Notes: generated by a model from the letters alone, not told the origin. Shown: positions 35,763-44,904, numbered from the stretch's first letter. The stretch: DNA of 64,000 nucleotides from Clostridiaceae bacterium Marseille-Q4149 (GCA_018228685.1 CP073691.1:1364001-1428000), one strand, 5' to 3'. Numbers and translations: made by a program.

Positions 35763-36835
35763 TGCTGCTATCCTATATTGTTTATTTCGGCTTACTGATA
35801 GAGTGCTGGATATTCTCTTATTTTGCCGAGAAGCGAAACCGCAAGCTTCTCATATGGGTAATCATTCTATCCCTTACCATGGCTGCCGGTCTGCGAGCCT
35901 ATTCGGTAGGTCTTGATACCCCGAGCTATGTTGAGAAGTTTTCGTACATATACAAGGGGATGTTTTCCTATGCCTACGGTCTGGAGGAGTCCTTCAAATA
36001 CATCTGCTATGGTATTTTGCACGTGATCCCGAATGCATCGTTTTTGCTTGGGCTATTGGCGCTGATTACGCACGCCTGCATTATTTTACGATTTTGGGAG
36101 CTGCGCGGGATCGCGTCCTTTCCATGCATGGTCGTATTCTATTATATGTCTTTCTACTTCATGTCCCTCAACGGGATAAGGCAATTTGTCGCTGTGGCAA
36201 TCGTTTTTTGGGGAACGCGCTATTTGGGGCAGAAAAAGTTCCTGCGCTTTATTTTGTGCATTTGTATCGCCGCATTGTTCCACCAGACTGCAATCGTAGG
36301 CTTCCTTCTTCTGCTGCTGAATGCATTTCAGTGGAAGGAATTGCAGCAGAAGCAAAAGCTCCTGTACATTCTTTTCATTCTTTGCGTTCCGTTAATCATT
36401 GTCCTGCTTTCAAATAAGATGGCCCAATATAGCCGCTATTTTTCTGATCTTTCCATTAACATAGGGCTGATCGTGCCGGTAAAGCTTGCACTATGGATGT
36501 TGTGTATGCTGTTAATGGCGCACAGTGCAATGTATCAGGAATTCCTGTCATCCATCCATGCTTCCGAAAAATTCGACGTGCGCATATCGTACATAATTTA
36601 TCTTTTTGGGCTTTTGCTCGTCTCATTGGGATACTTCTTCCCGACTTTTATCGAACGCATCAGTTGGTACTTTTATGTTTATGAAGGGGTATTTTATGGG
36701 GCCCTATTGAAAAATACGGAACGGGGCACAAAAATTCCAATTTCCTGTGGGATATTTCTCCTTATCGCCTATGGGTTCTGGTACAGTCTATCGCATGATT
36801 CTCAAGGAGTGATGCCATATCTGTTTATAATCTAA
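35759..36835 (+). CDS. EpsG-family polysaccharide polymerase (Wzy-like)
   Basis: A 358-residue integral membrane protein of the EpsG family. The signature GLRAYSVGLDTPSYVEKF lies after the second helix, followed by MSLNGIRQFVAVAIVFWG and LFHQTAIVGFLLL. It polymerises repeat units outside the membrane. It begins with GTG (35759) or ATG (35762), overlapping wzx. It is the last gene of the plus-strand EPS run, ending before a strong terminator. Confidence 0.92.
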   Translation: MMLLSYIVYFGLLIECWIFSYFAEKRNRKLLIWVIILSLTMAAGLRAYSVGLDTPSYVEKFSYIYKGMFSYAYGLEESFKYICYGILHVIPNASFLLGLLALITHACIILRFWELRGIASFPCMVVFYYMSFYFMSLNGIRQFVAVAIVFWGTRYLGQKKFLRFILCICIAALFHQTAIVGFLLLLLNAFQWKELQQKQKLLYILFILCVPLIIVLLSNKMAQYSRYFSDLSINIGLIVPVKLALWMLCMLLMAHSAMYQEFLSSIHASEKFDVRISYIIYLFGLLLVSLGYFFPTFIERISWYFYVYEGVFYGALLKNTERGTKIPISCGIFLLIAYGFWYSLSHDSQGVMPYLFII

Positions 36836-36871
36836 GCATATATTGACTTTTATATTCTGATATTTGTGTAG

Positions 36872-36919
36872 AACAAGAGCATGTCTCGCCGGTATTTACC
36901 GGTGAGACATGCTCTTGTT
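36872..36919 (+). terminator. Intrinsic terminator of the EPS operon
   Basis: A roughly 23-bp stem starts AACAAGAGCATGTCTC and closes GAGACATGCTCTTGTT, with a very short loop and a modest T stretch after it. The convergent phosphatase gene ends beyond it. Confidence 0.85.
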
Positions 36920-36991
36920 TATGTATTCGCCTCCGACAACGAGTTTCAAACCGTCTAGTCCACGACCTTTGAGTAACTGAAAGTGTCAGAC

Positions 36992-38788
36992 TTACCCGAT
37001 TTCCTCATTTACCGTAATGATCGAATGCGAATCGATCCAGTAGCACCCGAATCGGGCAAAGGCCACCGTCTTGCCGGAATAGGCCGGAACCGTGAGGCTG
37101 GCAAGATACCCGCCCGACATGGTATTCGTTCCAGTATCCTTCCAGTACGGGGCTGCTATCACCGCCTTGTTCGCATCATAAAACGCGATACGTTGTTCGT
37201 TGATAGCGGCCGACCCTTCCTTCAGGTTCATCCCCTCAAATCGTACCGTGTCCCCGGAATGGACCGGGATGAATCCGGTAATGTATGTCGATGCTTGCGG
37301 GGACGGGCTACCAGAGCTGCTCAGCCGGTATCCCTGCTGGTATCCGACGCCGTTGAATACCGCCCCGCCGGCGTCCGTCGAAATGGGGATCTGATTTGTA
37401 TACGCCGCAGTCGCCACAGCCGTGATAACGACGTTCCCGGTCACGCTTGCAATATGGACGGTGCTGCCGGACACCGCCGTGACCGTGATATCTGTGCCGC
37501 CCATGGTGACCGAGATGCTGCCGAGCTTCTTCCCGGCATTGGGGGTAATCGTGACGCTGAGCGCCGCGCCTTCGCTGATTTCCGTCCCCGCAGCATTGCT
37601 TGTGCAGTCCGTCAGATGCTGCGTCAGAGTATACTGCGTAACGTAGTCGGAGGCATTCAGCGCGGCGGGCGTTCCGTTTATGGCTGCTGAACGGTATGCG
37701 TTCAGCTCGTCGATCGTCAATCCGGCTTTCAATGCCCACTTCACGACATTATCCCGGAGGGAGGACTTTCCGAATGACGCGAAATAATTGGCCAGGCCGG
37801 TGTAGTTGGCCGAGGTCCGCTTCTGCGGCGTTCCGGCATCTGAGAGAGAGGAAAAGCCCGAAAGCTCATAGTCCATGTCCACGTGCTTTCTGGAAACACC
37901 AAGCAGCGCAAGCAGGATGAACGACAGGGTCCCCGTTCTGTCCCGCCCCAGTGAGCAGTGATAGATCACCCCGTTCCCGTGGATGACCACATCGAACACC
38001 GCCCGCAGAAGTGCGGCCATCTCTGCGTAATGGGATTTCGTCAGGTCAACGAGGTCGCTGTAATAGGCCGACAGGGGATACCGCTTGTAATACACCTCGC
38101 TCCCAAACGGGGAGCTTTCCAGAGACGCGTTATCCCGCAGATCAAAGTGGTAGCGGATATTTGCATTTTGGGCGATATTGGCATCTGCGGATTCCGCTGC
38201 ACCCGGTGCGGCGCAACGATACATCCGCCCATACCTGACGGTGCCTCCGTCACATGCCCATCCACCGAGGTCCCGGCAGTTTTTCACATAGCCGATAAAC
38301 TTCATCATGCGAACTGTTCCGGTCGGCTTCACGCGCCCGCTGTCGATTACATCCCCTCCGCTGCCTTTCACGATGTAGCGGAGGACGTGCCCGGGGACTG
38401 CGTTGTAGATCACGGATTCTCCTCCCAGGATATTGTTGAGCTTCCCCCCGATGCCGGTGGTCTCATCCTGCTGGTAACGCGTTCCCCCCTGCATCGTGAG
38501 CGCTTTGCCCAGCGGAGCATCCTTGATTCCGCTGGCCCCCGTGTAGCTGTCCAGCACGCTTACGCTGCCGCCGTTGGCGTCCGTATAAGCGGCCTCCGCC
38601 GCAGTCAGATAGGCCGCAACCGTGGTGCTCATTTGCGGGTACTCCTCCACGTCAGGCTGTAGCGGGGCGATCGCCAAAACGGCATCGGCCATTTGGGCGA
38701 CCTTATAGGTGGCCGTACTGCCGTTTTTGGCCCGGATGGCATTTGCGATGGCCTGGACGCTTGCCTCCTCATAGAGCTTCTTTGCCAT
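36992..38788 (-). CDS. Tail-fibre-like protein with a tyrosine phosphatase domain
   Basis: A 598-residue protein. Residues 1-40 (LYEEASVQAIANAIRAKNGSTATYKVAQMADAV) match the N-terminal module common on phage tail or structural proteins of Firmicutes. Residues about 165-370 are a Y_phosphatase3-type domain: NCRDLGGWACDGGTVRYGRMYRC and the P-loop HCSLGRDRTG (CX5R). Then follow a Big/Flg_new-like repeat (SVTITPNAGKKLGSISVTMGG) and a carbohydrate-binding-like C-terminal region. No signal peptide. It starts 1 nt into the stop of the collagen-like gene (coupled). Function is not clear. Confidence 0.75.
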   Translation of the reverse strand: MAKKLYEEASVQAIANAIRAKNGSTATYKVAQMADAVLAIAPLQPDVEEYPQMSTTVAAYLTAAEAAYTDANGGSVSVLDSYTGASGIKDAPLGKALTMQGGTRYQQDETTGIGGKLNNILGGESVIYNAVPGHVLRYIVKGSGGDVIDSGRVKPTGTVRMMKFIGYVKNCRDLGGWACDGGTVRYGRMYRCAAPGAAESADANIAQNANIRYHFDLRDNASLESSPFGSEVYYKRYPLSAYYSDLVDLTKSHYAEMAALLRAVFDVVIHGNGVIYHCSLGRDRTGTLSFILLALLGVSRKHVDMDYELSGFSSLSDAGTPQKRTSANYTGLANYFASFGKSSLRDNVVKWALKAGLTIDELNAYRSAAINGTPAALNASDYVTQYTLTQHLTDCTSNAAGTEISEGAALSVTITPNAGKKLGSISVTMGGTDITVTAVSGSTVHIASVTGNVVITAVATAAYTNQIPISTDAGGAVFNGVGYQQGYRLSSSGSPSPQASTYITGFIPVHSGDTVRFEGMNLKEGSAAINEQRIAFYDANKAVIAAPYWKDTGTNTMSGGYLASLTVPAYSGKTVAFARFGCYWIDSHSIITVNEEIG

Positions 38789-39618
38789 CAGTAGCTCACC
38801 TCCGTCCCATCCGGCAGGGCCGCTATCACGTCAGCGACTATCTCCGCCTTGTCCGCTGCCGTCCAGTAGTCCGTCCCCTTCACCGGGGCGTGGCCAGCGG
38901 GACCCCTGGGGCCGGTGTCGCCGGTGTCGCCTTTGGGGCCCTGCGGGCCGGTGCCGCCGGTGTCGCCTTTGGGACCTTGCGGACCGGTATCGCCGGTGTC
39001 GCCTTTGGGGCCTTGCGGGCCGGTATTACCGTCTTTTCCGTCAAACTCTCCGCTGGCCTTGGCCTGTGCCAGCGCCGCCTCCGTGGCCGCCTGCAGCGTG
39101 TCCGCCGACAACGCCCCCACCTCTGCCGCCGTGTAGGTCGGTTTGCTGTCCTCTTTGGCCCACGCCGGTACGGTGGGGTCCGCCTCCTTCACCGGATGCT
39201 CGGTCAGGTATCCTGCCACCGCCTTGGCGATGTCCTCCTCAGACGCACCGCCCATGCCACGGATCAGCTCCATCAGCTGATCGTACACGCTTTCGGGCGG
39301 GTCCGCCGGAGCGCCGCCGGGCGTGGTGACGGACGGCAGCACCCGCAGGTCCGCCGCCCGGCTGGTGTGCAGGTCCCCGGCGTACAGGCCCACGGACGCC
39401 CACCCCGGCGTGCTGAGCACCGGCAGAACCGCCGTATTGCCGGTGAATACCACGTCCTGATAGGTGCCGTCCGCCAGGTTCACCCGCATGGTCTTGGTGT
39501 CGTAAGGCGTCCATTCCTCGTCCAGGTCCCACACCACCGTGTAGTCGCTGTTGCCGCAGATGATGGTCCCCGTGCCTCCGGCCCGCTTGTCCCGGATTTT
39601 GATCTTAATTTCAGGCAT
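38788..39618 (-). CDS. Phage-like structural protein with collagen-type Gly-X-Y repeats
   Basis: A 276-residue protein. An N-terminal beta-rich domain (residues 1-85) is followed by the segment [16 protein letters not shown] familiar from phage tail proteins. About 14 Gly-X-Y triplets ([12 protein letters not shown] repeats) come next, then a short C-terminal [22 protein letters not shown]. Such modules form trimeric fibre stalks. ATG 39618 has GGGAG 9 nt upstream and is preferred to earlier TTG/ATG codons. It is coupled to the phosphatase protein, which may sit on the same fibre. Confidence 0.72.
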   Translation of the reverse strand: MPEIKIKIRDKRAGGTGTIICGNSDYTVVWDLDEEWTPYDTKTMRVNLADGTYQDVVFTGNTAVLPVLSTPGWASVGLYAGDLHTSRAADLRVLPSVTTPGGAPADPPESVYDQLMELIRGMGGASEEDIAKAVAGYLTEHPVKEADPTVPAWAKEDSKPTYTAAEVGALSADTLQAATEAALAQAKASGEFDGKDGNTGPQGPKGDTGDTGPQGPKGDTGGTGPQGPKGDTGDTGPRGPAGHAPVKGTDYWTAADKAEIVADVIAALPDGTEVSY

Positions 39619-39775
39619 TTGCATCAACTCCCTTCGGATACACCCGCACGCGGCGGAAAAGTTGCCCCCGCTGTTGCCGTCTCCGTCTTAGTATGTGACG
39701 GGTGGTATATCGGCTATAGCACCCACCTTATTTCAAATAATACAGCTGAGTAACTTGATAACTAGTCTTACGCTG

Positions 39776-41476
39776 TTAATAGGCCACCACACCGTACCCC
39801 AGAATCTCATAGTATCCCACCGGGTATTGGTTCACCCGGCAGCTGTCGCCGGAGTTGCCCTCCACGGTGTAGATGATCCCGTCCTCGACCTTCCAGACAA
39901 TGCCCACGTGGTCGGACTGCCCGTCCTGCGGGCCGGAGTGACCCTTGTTGTCCCAGTCGAAGAAGATAATCATGCCGGGCGCAGGCTCGATGGCGTTATC
40001 CGCCCATTGGCCACGGTCTCGGAACCACTGGACGCCGTTGACGCAACCTGCGAATTTGGGAATGACACCGGTGTCGATGTAGCCGCACTAGTCGGCGCAC
40101 CAGGAAACAAAGCAGGCACACCATTCCACACGGCTGCCGAAGCCATACCATGACCAATAGGGCTCGCCGCCTACGTTGCCTACCTGCGTCAGCGCCACCT
40201 GCACGATCTGGTCGTCTGCACCGTACACGCCGTAGAGCACAGCCGCCCACATTCCGGAGGTGCCTTCCTCCAGCAGGGCATCCAGATGCTCCAGCTGCCG
40301 TTCTCCGAAGCCGTATTCCGCTGCCATCTCCGTTGCCGTTTTGTGACTGACCACAATGTGCAGTGTGGTCTTGGTCTCTGTGACGGTCTCCTCCAGAATG
40401 TTGCCGTGGCCGTCGTCGCTTTCGATGATGGTCGTCACGCTTTCCGTGGTGGTGGAGTGGGAGATGGTGTTCATCGCCCAGAAAATATCCCGCAGAATCT
40501 GCTCCTTTTCCGGTGTGACCGTGGCCACCTCCTGCGGGTTATCCGGATCGGAGGTAACCTTCACTGCATAGACCGACAACACCTCCGGCCAGACGGCCCG
40601 GGAACCGGACATCACCAACGTGTCGTAGACTACAGAGCCTTTGATATCGTCCAGCTGCGCCTGATACTCCTGATTGATCTCCTGCACCACCGTCCGCATG
40701 GGCTTGTCGCTGCCGGTATCCTCGCTGGAAAAGAAGATGCCGAAGCATGCCACCACTGCGGCGATCAGGCAGATGATCACAATGACGATCAGCGCCACCC
40801 AGCCGCCTGCGGCGATGGCGGCCACCAGTGCCTTAACCGCTGCGGCAATGGCCTTGGCGGCAGACGCGATGGCTTTCGCAGCTGCTTTTGCAGCAGCGAC
40901 AAGGGTTTGGGCTGCCGTTTTTGCGGCCTGTGCCGTGGTGCGGGCCGCCTTGGCGGAGGTCTGCGCTGCCGCCTTCGTGGCTTTTGCCGTGGCCTCCGCC
41001 GTCTTGATAGCCGCTTTGGAGGTCTGCTGAGCGGTCTTGGCGCTTTTCTGGGCCGTTTTGACGGTGCCCTTGGCCGTTTTCACTGTGGCCTGCCCAGTGG
41101 ACTTTGCCGTCTGCTTTACGGTGCGCTGCCGGGCCTCGGCAGTCTTGATGGTCTGGCTCCGGGCATGACGGATGCGGGTCCTATCTTGCTGCGCAGCATC
41201 GGCAGTGCGTTTGGCTTCCCGATGAGATCGGCAGGCACTTTTTGCCTTGCCAGTCAGCTTGCCTGCCTCGTGGCCGACCTCCCGGGCGGTATCCTCCGCC
41301 ATATAACGGACCTTGTCTTCCGCATATTCAGAGGGGCTGATCTGGCCGTCATCCAGCAGGTTCTCCGCCTGATCCTTAGAGCGGACGAAGGCCCGCTTCA
41401 TCCGTTCTCCGGCCACGACCGCCTTGTCCAGTGCCTTGATGCCTTTGGATTTCTCCCGGGTCTTGATTTCCGCCAT
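39776..41476 (-). pseudogene. Conjugative-element CHAP cell-wall hydrolase interrupted by an amber codon
   Basis: The frame 41476-40088 encodes a charged N-terminus, a long Ala/Lys-rich helical tract ([20 protein letters not shown]...), one TM helix ([24 protein letters not shown]) and the first part of a CHAP domain with the catalytic Cys in EWCACFVSWCAD. A TAG follows, and the same frame continues as CGYIDTGVIPKFAGCVNGVQ to 39776 with the catalytic His in SDHVGIVWKV. CAG to TAG is the simplest explanation. Intact homologues open the wall during conjugation of Tn916/CTn-type elements. Confidence 0.85.
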
Positions 41477-42327
41477 CAGCCCACCTTCTTTGCCACCACC
41501 ACGAAACGGCCGTTTTTGTAGATGTATTCGCAGGTGGAGAGAGTCAGCAGCGTATCGCCGTATTCCACTTCCATGTCCGTATCGTACAGCGCCCGGGCCC
41601 GGACATTCTCCAGAAATTCGGCAAATTCCGCTTCATCCATGTTGGTGTACTCGTTGTACCGGAAGGTGTCCCGGTTGGTGTTGAACCGGAAGGCAGCCAC
41701 CACCTCATATTCGCCGGAGCCGGATAGGGTGTCAAAGCGGATAGTCTTGTGCCCCTCATAGAAGCCCCTGTCCGCATAGCCGCAGAGGTCAGCGAACATA
41801 GTGCCGTCGTTCATATGGTGACCGTAGATAACGATGTTGTTGCTGAGCCCCGGCGCACAGCCCTCGTCGATGTAGGGCACGCCATAGTTGCTGTATGCCT
41901 TGTCAAAGCCGTGCTTCAGGTAGTAATCCGGGTTATCCGGCGTCTGCATGACGGGATAGTGGATGCTCGTTTCGTCAATGGAGATCCAACCGACGAAGTC
42001 ATTGTTCTGTTCAAAAAGAGCGCCATATTTCAGCTTATCAGCACGGCCCTCTATGCAGTCCCGGAGGGTCTCCATGTAGCCCAGCTCCAGCTTTTCAAAA
42101 TCCCGCAGGACGTCGGCAACGGGGCACGGGGATTTCATCAGGGCCTGGCACTGCTCGGGCTGCAGTTCCAGATCCTCCATGGCAAATAAAATATCCTGCC
42201 GCACGGCGTACTCATAAGCGTGCTGCAGGATCTCATCCGGCGGAAGGGTCAGCAGCCAGTCCCGGTAGCTGTCCTGTTCCGCCTCCATCTTGTGGTAGCT
42301 GGCAGTATTCAGTTCTTCAGGTGTCAT
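41476..42327 (-). CDS. Class B sortase with N-terminal DUF3848-like domain
   Basis: A 283-residue protein. Residues 1-80 match the DUF3848-type helical domain of conjugative elements (DILFAMEDLELQPEQCQALM...VLRDFEKLE). Residues about 95-283 form a class B sortase: VGWISIDETSIHYPVMQ, catalytic His in IVIYGHHMNDGTMF, the Cys in TLSTCEY, and Arg in GRFVVVAKK. No N-terminal membrane anchor is visible. Its stop overlaps the CHAP gene's start. Such sortases accompany the transfer genes of CTn-like elements. Confidence 0.88.
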   Translation of the reverse strand: MTPEELNTASYHKMEAEQDSYRDWLLTLPPDEILQHAYEYAVRQDILFAMEDLELQPEQCQALMKSPCPVADVLRDFEKLELGYMETLRDCIEGRADKLKYGALFEQNNDFVGWISIDETSIHYPVMQTPDNPDYYLKHGFDKAYSNYGVPYIDEGCAPGLSNNIVIYGHHMNDGTMFADLCGYADRGFYEGHKTIRFDTLSGSGEYEVVAAFRFNTNRDTFRYNEYTNMDEAEFAEFLENVRARALYDTDMEVEYGDTLLTLSTCEYIYKNGRFVVVAKKVG

Positions 42328-42343
42328 TGTTCCTCTCTTTCTC

Positions 42344-42829
42344 TCATCCCGGCTGCACCAGACGCTTGAACTTCAGCGGACATTCCGCAATGTAGCGAGT
42401 GATCAGCCGACTCTCGGCCTTGGTTTCGGGATAAGCGGTAATGGTGATGGTTTTGGTGTTCCAGTCCAGCGTATAGGTGTCGGCAGCCACATTGGTGATG
42501 TGGTGCTCCGCCAGGAAATCCCGGAAGGCCTGCATGGCCTCCAGATTATCCGACATAATGACGTTCACATAGGTTCTGTCCTTGCTGAGCTGATCGCTCA
42601 CAAGGCAGGCCAGCGAGCAGCCCACGCCGCCCGCGATGGCGACTACCAGCAGTGCCAGCATACTGTCCGCCGACACGATACGCTTGGTGATCCAGAAATA
42701 AATGAAGTCGGACAGGATCACGGCGATACCCGCCAGAACCCACCGACTTCTCTGGATCAGTATGGTTTTTGTAGTGGAAAGGGCGTTGTCCAGCACCTTG
42801 GCCAGAAACAGCGCACCGAGATAGAGCAT
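42344..42829 (-). CDS. UPF0316/DUF2179-type membrane protein
   Basis: A 161-residue protein. It begins LYLGALFLAKVLDNALSTTKTILIQRSRWVLAGIAVILSDFIYF, the UPF0316 signature, has three or four helices, and ends in a DUF2179-like cytosolic domain (TLDWNTKTITITAYPETKAESRLITRYI). AAGGAGGC precedes the ATG. It is common in the accessory parts of Firmicute conjugative elements; function unknown. It is divergent from the ATPase gene across three 33-bp-spaced repeats. Confidence 0.82.
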   Translation of the reverse strand: MLYLGALFLAKVLDNALSTTKTILIQRSRWVLAGIAVILSDFIYFWITKRIVSADSMLALLVVAIAGGVGCSLACLVSDQLSKDRTYVNVIMSDNLEAMQAFRDFLAEHHITNVAADTYTLDWNTKTITITAYPETKAESRLITRYIAECPLKFKRLVQPG

Positions 42830-42872
42830 AGGCTTGCCTCCTTTGATTTTTGTATTTGAACGGGCAAAGGCT

Positions 42873-42956
42873 GAACTTGCTTTTTCGTGCGGATCCGCAT
42901 CTCATGAATTTGCTTTTTCGTGCAAATTAAACTCCTACGAACTTGCTTTTTTGTGT
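42873..42956 (+). repeat. Three direct repeats with exact 33-bp period
   Basis: Copies GAACTTGCTTTTTCGTGC (42873), GAATTTGCTTTTTCGTGC (42906) and GAACTTGCTTTTTTGTGT (42939) begin exactly 33 bp apart, about three helical turns. They lie between the divergent UPF0316 and ATPase genes; the third contains the ATPase promoter's -35. Likely binding sites for an oligomeric regulator. Confidence 0.8.
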
Positions 42957-42971
42957 TCCCCGTGTTATACT
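42943..42971 (+). promoter_or_regulatory. Promoter of the DUF4143-type ATPase
   Basis: TTGCTT (42943-42948), 17-bp spacer, TATACT (42966-42971), 43 bp before the start codon. The -35 is part of the third 33-bp-period repeat. Confidence 0.7.
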
Positions 42972-43014
42972 TGGCATATAAATAGGGTAAGCTATCTGCA
43001 TAAGGAGTGAGAAG

Positions 43015-44355
43015 ATGCTGAAACGAAAAATATACGATGAACTCGTAGCGTGGAAAAGCAGCAGCAACGGAACAACTGCCATGATGATCGATGGCGCACG
43101 CCGTGTCGGCAAAAGTTATATTGCCGAAGCGTTTGCAAAGGCTGAATACAAAAGCTATATCCTGATCGATTTTGGACGAGCTCCCACAGACGTACTGGAT
43201 CTATTCGCCAACGATAGCTCTGATCTTGATCTATTCTTCGCAAAACTCGCAGCCTTTTATGCAACGCCTCTCCACAGAAGGGAATCGCTGATCATTTTTG
43301 ATGAAGTTCAACAATATCCGAGAGCACGCCAGCTTATCAAATATCTTGTAGCGGATGGCCGGTTTGATTACCTTGAAACAGGATCGCTGATTCGGCTGAA
43401 AAAGAATGTCCAAGATATCATTATTCCTTCGGAAGAGGATCACATTGAGATGTTTCCGCTGGATTTTGAGGAATTTCTCTGGGCAATGGGAGACGAGGCC
43501 ACATATCCACTGATTCGGCATTGTTTTGAAGCAAAGCAACCCCTTGGCACAGCACTTCACCGGAAGATCATGAATGACTTTCGCCAATACATTCTGGTTG
43601 GGGGGATGCCTCAGTCCGTTCTTGCTTACATGAATGGCAAGGACTTCGAGGCATCCGATGTTGCCAAACGCAGGATTCTGAAGCTGTATCATGAGGATGT
43701 GGCAAAATTTGCAGAGGGATATGAAGATAAAGTGTTTGCCGTATTCGATGGCATTCCGGGTCAGCTTTCAAAAAAAGAAAAGAAATACAAGCTTTCGTCT
43801 CTCGGAAAGCAGGCTCGTTTTCGCACTTATGAGGATTCATTTGTGTGGCTGAACGAAGCCATGATAGTAAATACCTGCTTTAATGCAACGGATCCTCATG
43901 TTGGGCTTGCGCTGAGTGCTGATAACGCCACGCAGAAGTGTTATATGGCAGATACCGGATTACTTGTAACGCACACTTTCCAGGATAAAAAATACACAGA
44001 CAATGAACTTTATCGTGCAATTCTCTTCGATAAACTTAATATCAACGAAGGAATGCTGATGGAAAACATTGTTGCACAGATGCTTCGCCATAGCCGTTCG
44101 CGCCTGTACTTTTACTCTCGTTCCGACAGCCAAAACCGGGAAAACCACATGGAAATCGACTTTCTAATTACCGAAGGGAAAAAGATTGCTCCGGTAGAAG
44201 TTAAATCCGGCAATTATCGCTCCCATTCCTCTTTAGATAAATTTCGAAAGCACTTCTCATCTGTAATTGGCAATTCCTATATTCTCTACACCAAAGATGT
44301 TATGATCAAAGACGGCATCATTCATCTGCCTCTTTACATGGCAGAATTGTTATGA
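43015..44355 (+). CDS. AAA_14/DUF4143 family ATPase
   Basis: A 446-residue protein. Walker A variant is IDGARRVGKSYIAEAF, Walker B is SLIIFDEVQQYPRARQLIKY, and sensor-type YLETGSLIRLKK follows. The C-terminal DUF4143 region has YMADTGLL, ENIVAQML and the nuclease-like EIDFLITEGKKIAPVEVKSG (D...ExK). Widespread in gut anaerobes, often in many copies; roles are undefined, though nuclease-ATPase chemistry is suggested. AGGAGTG precedes ATG 43015. The repeats upstream may be its own operator. Confidence 0.9.
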   Translation: MLKRKIYDELVAWKSSSNGTTAMMIDGARRVGKSYIAEAFAKAEYKSYILIDFGRAPTDVLDLFANDSSDLDLFFAKLAAFYATPLHRRESLIIFDEVQQYPRARQLIKYLVADGRFDYLETGSLIRLKKNVQDIIIPSEEDHIEMFPLDFEEFLWAMGDEATYPLIRHCFEAKQPLGTALHRKIMNDFRQYILVGGMPQSVLAYMNGKDFEASDVAKRRILKLYHEDVAKFAEGYEDKVFAVFDGIPGQLSKKEKKYKLSSLGKQARFRTYEDSFVWLNEAMIVNTCFNATDPHVGLALSADNATQKCYMADTGLLVTHTFQDKKYTDNELYRAILFDKLNINEGMLMENIVAQMLRHSRSRLYFYSRSDSQNRENHMEIDFLITEGKKIAPVEVKSGNYRSHSSLDKFRKHFSSVIGNSYILYTKDVMIKDGIIHLPLYMAELL

Positions 44356-44359
44356 TGTG

Positions 44360-44391
44360 AAGGGGCCTTGTAAATTTTTGCAAGGCTCCTT
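44360..44391. terminator. Hairpin after the ATPase gene
   Basis: Arms AAGGGGCCTTG and CAAGGCTCCTT (one G-T pair) around a T-rich loop, 5 bp past the stop. There is no clean 3' T-run on the plus strand. Confidence 0.5.
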
Positions 44392-44425
44392 CCGCATATA
44401 ACGAGTTGCTTTTGCACCTTCTGAA

Positions 44426-44581
44426 TTACCTTGCCAGCCTCAGAATCAGTTCCTCTACATCCTCCGTAGACTTTCCGGCATTCAGCAGCTTATTGTGCCA
44501 GCGGAGAAGGATGCTGCGGGCATAGCGGGCTTCCTGCGGCGTCAGGGTCAGGACAACTTTGTCACGCTTGCGAAAGAACAT
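44426..44581 (-). CDS. Small conjugative-element protein of 51 residues
   Basis: A short frame beginning FFRKRDKVVLTLTPQEARYA, then RSILLRWHNKLLNAGKSTED and VEELILRLAR. It has ATG 44581 and a clear GGAGGTGCC ribosome site. The pattern (basic start, VVLTLTPQE, helical rest) is like a small conserved ORF found repeatedly in Firmicute conjugative transposons. Function unknown; it fits the decayed transfer-element context. Confidence 0.7.
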   Translation of the reverse strand: MFFRKRDKVVLTLTPQEARYARSILLRWHNKLLNAGKSTEDVEELILRLAR

Positions 44582-44643
44582 AGCGGGCACCTCCGTTTTT
44601 TCTCCAGTGTAGCCGGAGGGGACGGCGGCGTCAACTGTGCGAA

Positions 44644-44901
44644 TCAGCGTTCCCGATCCCGTTCCTTCTGCTTCACCTCCAGCACGGACCCGCAGGCCTG
44701 TTCATACTCCTTGTCGGTGATGAGCCCGGCCTTGTAGTCCATATAGGTGGCTGCCGCCTGTGCGTCCTTGATGGCACGGATCAGGGTCTCGGGCTTGTCC
44801 CGGATGGACTGGATCCAGGCCTGAACGTAGGCCTTGTGATTGTCGATGTGCTGGGGCGTGGCCGTCACGTCCAGATCCACGCCCATGAAGCAGGAACACA
44901 T
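44644..44901 (-). pseudogene. 3' fragment of an ArdC-like (zincin/DUF1738) protein
   Basis: Encodes VDVTATPQHIDNHKAYVQAWIQSIRDKPETLIRAIKDAQAAATYMDYKAGLI (with small differences), the usual C-terminus of ArdC-like mobile-element proteins, preceded by FMGVDLD. The N-terminal ssDNA-binding and zincin parts are gone. The break at about 44900 joins it head-on to an ImmA/IrrE fragment on the other strand, so two elements were fused by deletion. Confidence 0.75.
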
Positions 44902-44904
44902 TAT

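Noticed and set aside
38900..39030. Tandem GC-rich repeats as a possible minisatellite or binding array
   Set aside because: They are the collagen-like Gly-X-Y codons of the protein at 38788-39618.
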